This document shows, piece by piece, positions 36,745 through 45,167 of a stretch of DNA of 64,000 nt. How positions within the stretch are numbered: position 1 is the first letter of the stretch; each line of letters opens with the position of its first letter. A model generated the notes under the pieces. The model saw only the letters and a list, made by a program, of their open reading frames with translations, had not been told where the DNA came from and made no database searches. A program made the translations under genes and the position numbers. The stretch lies in contig OX467084.1 in the NCBI GenBank assembly GCA_950106755.1, positions 3,410,001 to 3,474,000 of the forward strand, given 5' to 3'. Origin of the DNA: Climacium dendroides. Lineage: Eukaryota; Streptophyta; Bryopsida; Hypnales; Climaciaceae.

Positions 36745-37000
36745 TGAATTGCTTAAGTTGCCTAAATTGCATGAACTATCTAAACTCTTTGAATCGCCTA
36801 AGTTGCTAGAAATCAGGAATTGCCTGAGTTGCTGAAATTGCTTAAATTTTCTAAACCACATGCATTACCTAAACTATCAGAATTGCTTGAACTACCTGAA
36901 TTGCCTCAACTGCCTGAATTGCCTCAACTACCTAAATTGCCTGAACTACCTAAATTGCCTGAACTACCTAAATTGTTTGAATTGCCTGAATTGAACAACA
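36745..37000 (+). repeat. Minisatellite of TTGCCTGAACTACCTAAA type
   Basis: A 9- or 18-bp unit (GAATTGCCT, AACTACCTA) repeats for about 250 bp. It reads as a Leu-Pro-Glu repeat peptide in one frame, which I take as an artefact. Confidence 0.7.
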
Positions 37001-37429
37001 GCAAATAACAACAAACAAGAAGTAAACAGTAGAAAGCACTAAAAAAAAGTAAATTGCTACATTCAAAAGATAAGGTTGGAGGTAGATCTGAACCTTCATT
37101 TACAAGCAAGAGGAACAAATGAGAGGAAGTTGATGAACAAGAAGCAAGAAGGAAACAAAAACAAGAAGAAAGAAATAAAGAGGAGGCAAAAGCAAGAAGA
37201 AAACATGAAAGAAGATGAAGCTTGAAGAAGAAGGCAAAAATAGGAGGAAAATATAAGAAGAGATGAATCTTGAAGAAGAAGGCAGCAGCAGCTGTAATGT
37301 GTGTTTGACAACTGCAATTACAATATGCCACATGTCAACCTACATAGAAATAGAAAGGCAGCTGACCTAAAATGTGGCGGCTGACCTAAAATCTAAACCC
37401 TCCATTTACTATCAAGATACAATCTTATC

Positions 37430-37600
37430 CATCCATTTAAAGTCTAAACTATTCATTTTGAAATTGTCCATCTGATTCCACCATTTCAACCGTCCATTTG
37501 ATCCATCCATCATTCCATCTAAGCCATCCATTTGAGCCATCCATCATTCCATCTAAGCCGTCCATCTGATCCATTCATCTAAACTGTCCATTTGAAAAGT
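37430..37600 (+). repeat. TCCATCTGATCCATCCAT repeat
   Basis: Short CCATCCAT, CCATCTAA and CCATTTGA words repeat within CACTA-3. No gene is seen between 37000 and 38000. Confidence 0.5.
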
Positions 37601-38120
37601 AGTTTGTGACTTAAAAATGACTACAATGCAATTAGCATTTTATAGAGAAGCAAATAATAAATTTAATAAGTTCAATTTCCATGGTGTCCTATTGTCAGTC
37701 ATTTTTCAGTTTTACTGTAGTCATATATTGTGCTCATTTTATGACAGCACAACTCAAATATGACTCAACGAAAACTGCATCAGCAATAAGGCCACAGAAT
37801 ACAGACTGAATTGTGGATGACACTAGTTCTGGTCGTTTGTTTCATCTGGTTGCCATCCACTGCTTTAGGAAATCACTACTAAATGACTGCTAATTGTGAC
37901 AAGTCAGCTTTGGCACCATTTCCATGACTGTCAGTCATTTTCCAGTAGCCTTTTAGTCACCAGTCATTTCTTGATTGGTCACATTTGACCCTGTTTTCTA
38001 CTAATGAATTCCGGTAGATTGAGGGACTGTGTGAGTTGCGATCGTGCAGGGGTTACCGGAGTAAAATTTTGTGAACAGGAGAGTTAGGGAGAGATTGTGT
38101 GAAGCTTTTATGTGAGCACG

Positions 38121-40117
38121 ATGTCTTCTAGGGCAAGCCGGCGCAAGCTGAAGGATCTGCCCGAGGACTCAGACGAAGAGATGCCGCCACCGCCGCCCTG
38201 GCCGAGGACCATTCCGGTAATGAAGGTAGTTCCGAAGGTTCCTACCGAGGAGGACCGGCTGAGTGGTGCGCCTGCGGGAGAACCTCACCAACATGGGGTG
38301 TGATGGGCTCCTGGAGGTTCCGTGGGGCATCAGGGAGGAGAGCCTGGTGTCTGACCTACTTCATCCGGAAAGTGGTATCTTGGATACCACCCTCCGGGCG
38401 AAACTAGAACTATGGGCGGTTAACACATGGAGGGCCGTCTACAAGTTCTGGGAGGCACTAGACAAGGTCATGGAGAAGAATCAGGAGGTGATGGAGGGCA
38501 AATTCCGGGCACCCACCAATCCGAAGGAAGGTCACCAGGTTTCCGTCCTGGTGAATCCGGAGTATCGGGATGTGATAGCGTTTCTTAACCTTCCATCCGA
38601 CCAAGCCGCGGCGAGTGGTAGCGAAGGTAGCCTCCGTCATCTTGGGGAGCCTCCAGGGTAAAATGATGATGGATTGGGCAACCATCATCCACAAGTTAAT
38701 CAGGGACCTCGTGCGTTCCCTCTGGTCGGGGAAGAAGGGTCAGAGTCCCCTTCCGGCGTATTTGTCCCATCTGTATGCACATCACTCCCTGCTTAAGGCA
38801 AACGAGGAGAGAGCCTACCAAGAGCTAGTTCAGCTCTAACAATACGGAGGAGAAGAACCCTCTCCTCAAAACGGGCCGAACGATGAGGAGACGGAGGACG
38901 AGGAGCCGCTCACTCCTCTAAAGAAGAGGCAACGACGGACTAGGACGCCACCGGTGAATCCAACAGAAGATCCTCCCGCACCGGAGCCGCGGGAAGAAGA
39001 AGTTCAGGAGCAGAAGACGGAAACTAGACCGGTCCCGAAAGAAGTCCGACCTTCTACGCAACAGGTTGGGCCGGTGCAATCGCAAGCGGGTACCACTTAG
39101 GCCGAGGCCGGACCCTCCCGGTTCAGGATGATGGAGGTAGAGGAGGGAGATAGGACTCACATGCAACTAGGAGGGACGCCATTGGAAGACATCCAAGAGA
39201 TGGCTCAGCACTTGGTATGGCGGGCGGATGACCTCACTAAGCTCTGCGAGAATTACGAGGAGGCTCTCAAACGGGTGTGCCGGAAGATGGCACTAACTGA
39301 TCGGAACGCCATCTTCCGGAGGACGGATGTATTGATGACAGTGGAGCAATAAAATGGTCTCCTAATAGAGGAACGGAAGAAACTGGTGACGGAGTTGGGA
39401 GCGTTACGCATGGAGAACTGGACGTTGCGGGACCAAGTCTGGGATTCAGAATCCAAGTGCGTGGGATTAGAGAGCACTCTCCGCATAGCCCAGGAAACGG
39501 CCCGGCTTATAGAAGGGGACCACCGCCGGCAGATAGTGGCATTGTGTCAAGGTATAGTCCGGCTCCGGGGCTCTTTGGAAGTATCGACGGATTGTATCAA
39601 TAAAGCCCGGCTGTTTGAAGCCAACCTCGACGTAGCCACCAACACGAGTCAGGTGCACATCATCAAGTGCTTATTGGAGCAGGCAAGACGGATGGATGCA
39701 TCCCGGGCAGAGATGCAGGAGATGATGGAGTATTTGGCTCCCACCGAGTCAGAACCGGTAACTCCTTCTTCCCCCTTCGTGCAAACTTTGGTGGTTATGG
39801 AAGGCAATAATCCGGAACCCATGGTTACTGAAGTAGCACCGGTGGTACTGGTTGATCCGGAACTTTCACCACCACCCGAAAGGCCAAAAGGAGTGGATTG
39901 GGGAGCCGTGGTACCCCAAGGAAGCGAAGATCTACTTCCGGTGACCCCGACCATTGACCTGACGGGTACTTCTCCGGAAGCTCACTGTGATCGGGTGGTA
40001 CAGTCCTCTCCTCGTCACAAGAAGATCCAGAAGGATTTCCGGGGCAGTCCGGACGTTCCGATAGTCGGGACCCGGAGTGTAGACAGGGACCCCAACATCG
40101 TGGAGGTCCAAAGATAG
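38121..40117 (+). pseudogene. Element F gag-like gene
   Basis: It starts MSSRASRRKLKDLPED in one frame and shifts near 38260 to RENLTNMGCDGLLEVPWG. It continues with WRAVYKFW and GKFRAPTNPKEG, and shifts again near 38640 to MDWATIIHKLI, YLSHLYAHHSLL. After a stop it runs acidic EETEDEEPLTPLKKRQRR. The last open part (39386-40117) has a coiled coil, NKARLFEANLDVATNTSQVH and TIDLTGTSPE, a good SUMO-interaction-like string. The motif order equals that of the other elements, but there are at least two frameshifts and three stops. The ends of this gene are farthest in sequence from A and B/D. Confidence 0.72.
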
Positions 40118-40516
40118 GGACAAAAAGGCCCAAGTCTGTTTCCTCCGGGGAATAGCTGGAAGGAGGTAAAGCTGGATTTGCTGAAGGACTATGTTCTTCC
40201 CGAGAATCCGGATTCCAAAGAATAGTTTACAATAATGTGACAACTCATTTTTTTTTTTTTTATTTGTTTACCTTTTTGAGCGAACCGGAAATTAGAAATA
40301 GGTATCCGGATTCATCTAAAGAGAAAGATAAAACCAAAAATAGTCACAAAAGGACCTTACGGAACTAATCTGGTTTTAGGTAGAAGCGGATCGGATTAGA
40401 TTTCTAACCGGATAGTATTTCTAACCGGAATCTCGTTGACCGGATTGGAGAGAACCGGATGTCAAAAACCGGACCGGATATCCGACTGGTCATAAAGACA
40501 GTCCAGGGCGTCAGGA

Positions 40517-40526
40517 CTATATAAAG
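40517..40526 (+). promoter_or_regulatory. Element D first TATA box
   Basis: CTATATAAAG lies about 280 bp upstream of the gene's ATG at 40809, identical to the box in element B. Confidence 0.6.
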
Positions 40527-40808
40527 CCTGACCCTGCCCATTTTCAGGTCTCTGGATTTCCACGTGTTGTCGTGTCCTGATTTAGCGCCTAACGTTTTTA
40601 TCGTTGACCACGGCAAGGAAGAGAAAGTACAAGAGGGTTCGGAAGTGAGTGAGGGGTGTGAGACGGAGAGATCTCCTCCGGACATGAGTGTGAGAGACTG
40701 AGAGTGTGAGCACGCCAGTAGGTTAGTTTACAGGCGGAGCGGAACACCTCAGTGTCGGCGCTCCCTTGTTAGGACTGTAGAGAGTGAAAACCGGGTAGAG
40801 CTACCCTC

Positions 40809-42485
40809 ATGCCACGGCTGAACCGGAAGAGAGGTTCTAACACCCCGCCCCCGAGTGAAGTAAAGCTTAGAAAAGTGGTTCCGGTCATGCCGACCAAGGA
40901 ACCGGAACAGGGAGAACTCAGAGAGGATTTATCGTTGATGGGTTGTCAGGGGTTAGCTTTGAAACCTTGGGGTTTCAAAGATGAGAGGATGATTAGAGAA
41001 ATCCTGAGTGGCGTATCGAATCAGTTCGATAACACCCTGAGAGGGAATCCGGTCCAATGGACTGAGGCTTTGTGGCGGGACGTATACGGATTCCGGCCAA
41101 GAGGACTCAGGCTTGCCAACCGAAAGGATGATTTCGTCCAGGGCAAGTTCAAAAGCGTAGTGAACCCGAAGGACGGCTACGCGGTAGAAGACTGCCTCGA
41201 TGACCGGGAGCGTCGCCTGCTCTAGTTCCTAGTTCCGGTTTTGCATCCGGAAAAGCCCACCAGGGTGACTATCACCCTGGCTAACATGATCTTCGGAGCG
41301 CTGAGCGGAACCCGGAAAGTAGACTGGGGCCGGATCTTCTTTGATCTGGTGTCCCAACTTACTACAAGGGTGGGGAGAAGTAGGGCTACTCTACTATGCC
41401 CTTATGTGTACCACCTCTACCAGCAACAGGAACTGCTGACGGAAGTGGAGCTGAAGGTGTGGAAGGCCTAGGAGCGGACCATGAAGTACGGAGAATCCAA
41501 GTCCGACTAAGAAGCGGATTCCGGAAACGAAACCGAGGAGGAGGAAGAAGAAGAAGAGGAAGAGGAGGAACCGTATGTCCCCGCCAAGAGGCAGAAGACC
41601 ACGCCGACTCAGAATCGAGGAACGCCCCCGGGACATCCGCGTCCGCGCAGAGGTGAGATTCCAACTGGACCGGATGTGGCATCCGGATCGGGAACCGCAG
41701 ATCCGTTCGACGAGTTGGTTGGGATCCTCTACGGAATCCGGGCGGATTGGGAAGTTAAGAAGCGGACGCTCGGGGAGATCGCGGAATTAATCGGAGCGGA
41801 ACCAGACAGTCAGTTGCCACAGAAGGTAGCTGAGAGTGTTATCAATCCGGATGAGCTCCGGAAGATGAAGGAGGACAGCAAGCGGCAGCACGATGAAGTG
41901 GACACCCTCAAGGCCGAACTATTCGCGTTGCTCGAGAACGCCACCGCGACAAAGGAGATGGCGGAGGAAATGAAGAAGATGGCCGCAGAAGTGAAGGACG
42001 TGCTTGGAGGGCCCGGAGCCGCGGTCACCAAGGCACGCCTGTTCGAAGAGGAGGTGCACAAGGACAAGAAGATATCCGGAACCAAGGTGGTGCACATCCT
42101 CACCGATTTTGAGGAGCAGATGGAGAAGCTCTTATCCAAGGCACGGGAGTCAGCGGATCGGATCGTGGAGAGCAGCCAGAAGTTGACAGAAGTTCCGGTC
42201 CGGCTCTCTGAAATTTCTCATCCGGACTTGTTTCTGGAAGACGTAGCTCATGAACCGAGAAAGGACAAGACGCCCCAGTCAAGTAGGGCAAAAACGGAGA
42301 CGCCCTCGACCGGACATCAACCGATAGATTTAGACTCCCCGGAAACTGAGGAAGATCACCCGGCTCTACCTACGGATGGGGAATGGAACCGGAATCTAAA
42401 TGAGGTCTTCGAGCAATTGGAGAGACCTGATGAGAGCCCTACCATTGGATCCCGAGTGTATGAGACGGAACATGAAGGATTGTAA
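40809..42485 (+). pseudogene. Element D gag-like gene, most complete copy of the family
   Basis: This copy is in a single frame of about 558 codons with three stops (TAG at 41223-41225, TAG near 41470, TAA near 41508). Order: MPRLNRKRGSN; RKVVPVMPTKEPE; MGCQGLALKPWG; LWRDVYGF; VNPKDGYAVEDC; TITLANMIFGALSG and KVDWG; YHLYQQQELL; a glutamate run; PAKRQK; RADWEVKKRTLGEIAELIG; a coiled coil (about residues 340-420); KARLFEEEVHKDKKISGT; HILTDFEEQMEKLL; PIDLDSPETEEDHP; stop at 42485. There is no zinc knuckle, protease or polymerase. The first TAG is shared with element B. Confidence 0.78.
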
Positions 42486-42600
42486 AAATAGGACTTATAG
42501 ATAGGGACCGGAATGGAATCCGGTTAGGATAAGGTAGGACCGGATTGTCAGCGCCTTCAGAGGCGGAAATCATGTATTCACTTTTTGCTTTTTGCTTTTT

Positions 42601-42630
42601 GTATATAAAACCGTCTCTGAGCTAGAGACG
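42601..42630 (+). promoter_or_regulatory. Element D second TATA box with stem-loop
   Basis: GTATATAAAA is followed by CGTCTCT-GAGCT-AGAGACG (42612-42630), a perfect 7-bp stem. The box lies about 115 bp after the gene's stop codon. Confidence 0.65.
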
Positions 42631-43633
42631 AAGAGGAGTTCTTTTGGCATTTCCTTGTGTACTTTCCTTTAAACTAACTTTTGTGTAATTTTCCCGAGTG
42701 TTGGCAAGAGTGCATGGAGTTAGAGTAGGAAGGTGAGTACGGAGGTGTTGGTAGAGTTTCTCCCCTTGATGTATATTTCTGGTTCTAGGTACATGTAAGT
42801 AGGTTATGAAGAGTTAGGAGTGGATTCCAGTACCTCAGCAACTACAGAAGTTTAACATTCCGGGTAAGAGATCCGTTGATCAGGCTAGGTGGATAGGGAG
42901 GGATTCCTTAGCTGCGCTAGAACTCCTGGGTGGGAAATCCGGTCGAGTATCCTAACTCCTGTGAGGTCTTGCCACCGTTGTGGGTGAACGGAAGAACTTT
43001 CGTAGGTGTTGGAACGGACAAATGCACTTGTAGCCACCTAACTTCGTACGGAACGGATCAGTATCAAGGTCGTTGTAGTATGAGAGGATCGTACGGGGGG
43101 TCTTTGTGTGACCTGTGATTCGGGTTGCTATCCGGATTACTGTGAAGGACCAAACCGGATCCGTGTTAGTTAGGGGATCAGTGGATAGGAAAGTGGGTCT
43201 TCAGCCACTATAAGTCACGGAAGGAGTGGTGGGCCTACCACTTTCAAAAGCAAGCGGTGAACCCTCTGATGGTAAAACAGAGGTAAAACTAAACCGGGTA
43301 CGGAAGGGTGGACCAGATCGGATCCGCCCAGGAGGGTACATAGGACCGGAAGTTGCAGGGTCCAGAATTCAGAAGTCAGTCCAAAGACCGGGGAACTAGT
43401 GAAACCGGAAGTGGGATACAGTCCGGTCGTAGTCTTCCGGTTGTTGTTTGACATTCCGGTCGTCAGAGGTAGAACCGGAAAAGAAGAATTAAAGGGTTTA
43501 AGTAGGTTTATCTCCTTGTTAGAGTTAGCTACTTCACAGGATCTCGTGGGTTCGATCTTTAGGGTCATTTTGTTATGCTCTAGAGTGATTTTTGTGAGTA
43601 TAATAGGAAAATTGCTTACTCTGTGCTACGACA
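42631..43633 (+). other. Element D 3' region, non-coding
   Basis: About 1 kb without a gene, nearly identical to 25927-26925 in element B. It contains the conserved GATCTCGTGGGTTCGATC block about 85 bp before the 3' end. Confidence 0.6.
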
Positions 43634-43638
43634 AGTAA

Positions 43639-44745
43639 CGTAGTATAGCGGCAATACCGGAGTTCGGTCGTCAAAGCCAGAAAAATAGGATCTGAAGCTG
43701 ATCTTTCCGGATTTATAGGATCTAGGATTTTCCGGAAATCTAGCGGACCAATAGGATTGTTTTGTAGGATTTTTAGGATGATGTTAGTCTTAGTATAAGT
43801 AGGAGTTTTGATGGCCTTTCTGGTCATTCGCATCCATCCCATAGTTCCAGCATTGTACCTTTTTGAGCTTAATTCCAAGTGTTGGAGTATCCATTCTCTT
43901 ATCTTTTTGTATGCGGTACATGTTTGTGGGAGGTGTGGGTCCATTCTTGCTTTTCCGGAGACTAAGAAATTACCTTGAGTAGCAAGAGTCGATTTCATGA
44001 GCAGTTTTCGGAGGTACTAACTTGAGGGGGAGATCAACTGGATGGTTCTGGCAATAGTGTTAGTGTAGTACTACTCGGATGCCAATATAGCCTGCGTGTA
44101 GGATACAGCCTTAGGTGAAAGGGGTATCTGAGAGGCTGCTAGCAACTTTCGTGTGCTGAAGTATTGCAAGACGTGTCCGAATTCCGGATTTCCGGAATTC
44201 CTCGTAGAACAGAGTCAAAGCCCCGGCGCAAGCCCAAAAGAGTACAAGGAAACCCACCCGGTCGACGAGAAGCTTAGTGCCCGGTTAAGGTTAGAATGTC
44301 GTTGTAGTCCTTGACCGTACCTGCGTGACCTAATCCGGAAAGCCTTCCGGATTTGTGAGGTGACGGAACAGGAGGACACTTCCGGTCCCTGAAGAGTTAG
44401 GTTAGTGTTAGTATTAGAGAGAGAGAGTGAAAGAGAGCGTGTTTTTGGACACGGTAAGCATCCGGATGGTGGATCTGGCCACTCGTCACCCAAACCCAGG
44501 GATCCCGGAAGGGGCACTGAAGGGTTTCCAGATTCTTCCGGAACCCATCCGGCACTAAGAGCCGAACCAGACCTATAGTCCGGAGTAGTCTAACGGAGAG
44601 AAAGTGAATGCTCAGATTGGGTTATCCTATAGATCTGTAAACCTCAAGTCCTCGTGGGAACGATTCTGGAGCGGTTTACTCTAAGTGGGCCTTTGGTGTG
44701 AATTAAGGGCTAACTGGAGGAATACTGGTCCGACTAATCGCTACA
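43639..44745 (+). other. Element F 3' region, non-coding
   Basis: No gene is seen. A TATA-like AGTATAAGT (43792-43800) is followed by ATGGCC-TTTCT-GGTCAT (43811-43827), a 6-bp stem with one G-T pair. A GA-rich stretch lies at 44418-44435. The block CCTCGTGGGAACGATTCTG lies near 44650, about 90 bp before the end. Confidence 0.55.
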
Positions 44746-44750
44746 ATACG

Positions 44751-45167
44751 GGAAACTACTAGAGGTATGTGAATAGAAGTGTTGGAAGAGTTATGGGGTA
44801 GTGTAAAGATGTGGGGTAGGAAACCAACCAGTTAGAAAGTCTGTATAATAAACAAGTGGGTGTTAAACCGGATTAGATCCGGTCAGTGTTGTTAGATCGG
44901 GAAGATCCGGTCTAACGTATATTAGTGATTGTTGGACCGGAAGGATCCGGTTGTGTTTGTCCAAGAAAACAAGGAGGCCAATTGGAGCTCCGGTCTATTG
45001 TTTTGCTTGGGGTTTTGTGTGTTTCGTGACCATCACTCTACCATTTTCCAGTAATTGTGAACCTAGGAAATTCGATCTTCGTGGGAACGATACTCGAGTC
45101 ATTTTAAGGCCTCTTTTAAGAAATATTGAGCCTTAGAGAAGGATTTTTGCTTTCCTGTGCTACGACA
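44751..45167 (+). other. Element A terminal 3' segment
   Basis: This resumes element A after element F. It matches element G (32119-32520, minus strand) almost base for base, including CTTCGTGGGAACGATACTCG about 85 bp before the end and the closing GCTTTCCTGTGCTACGACA. No gene. Confidence 0.75.

Larger units (their letters stand above)
35908..38006 (+). mobile_element. CACTA-3: non-autonomous CACTA element, 2.1 kb
   Basis: The left end is CACTAGTAGAAAAGGGG at 35908. The right end is CCCTGTTTTCTACTAATG, closing at 38006. The 3-bp duplication AAT is at 35905-35907 and 38007-38009. There is no transposase. Subterminal TGACTG and AGTCATTT words replace the TTGCAACT words of CACTA-1, so it belongs to another subfamily and would need a different TnpA. 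Confidence 0.83.
40236..43633 (+). mobile_element. Element D, 3.4 kb, uninterrupted sister of element B
   Basis: The 5' end TGTGACAACTCA and the 3' end CTGTGCTACGACA match element B. The flanks AATAA (40231-40235) and AGTAA (43634-43638) differ by one base, a likely target duplication with one mutation. It lies in element F just after the gene. It serves as the empty-site reference for CACTA-1 in element B. Confidence 0.85.
29411..44745 (+). mobile_element. Element F (about 3.7 kb plus C, CACTA-3 and D)
   Basis: The 5' end TGTGGGAATGTGATT at 29411 and the 3' end ACTAATCGCTACA at 44745 are flanked by the 5-bp duplication ATACG (29406-29410 and 44746-44750). Joining the flanks gives element A sequence that aligns with element G (AAACGTAAATAC...AACTAC...GGTATGTGAATAG). 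After removing three insertions about 3.7 kb remains, with one gag-like gene, a TATA-like box and the 3' CGTGGGAACGAT block. Confidence 0.83.
535..45167 (+). mobile_element. Element A: outermost gene-bearing TG...CA element (about 4.3 kb plus nested insertions)
   Basis: The 5' end is TGTGGGAGCATGG at 535 and the 3' end is CCTGTGCTACGACA, closing at 45167. The flanking 5-bp sequence CCCAT occurs on both sides (530-534 and 45168-45172). Removing element B with its duplication (1939-26930) and element F with its duplication (29411-44750) leaves about 4.3 kb. That remainder has a 5' leader, one long gag-like frame, a TATA-like box with a stem-loop, and a 3' tail. No direct long terminal repeat is visible between the two ends. 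TG...CA ends with a 5-bp duplication are the mark of retroviral-type integrase, so this is either a solo LTR carrying a gene or an LTR-less element. Confidence 0.85.

Noticed and set aside
36820..37331. Leu-Pro-Glu repeat peptide and Ser/Phe-rich opposite-strand frames
   Set aside because: Both come from low-complexity repeats in CACTA-3 and have no start context or homologous pattern.
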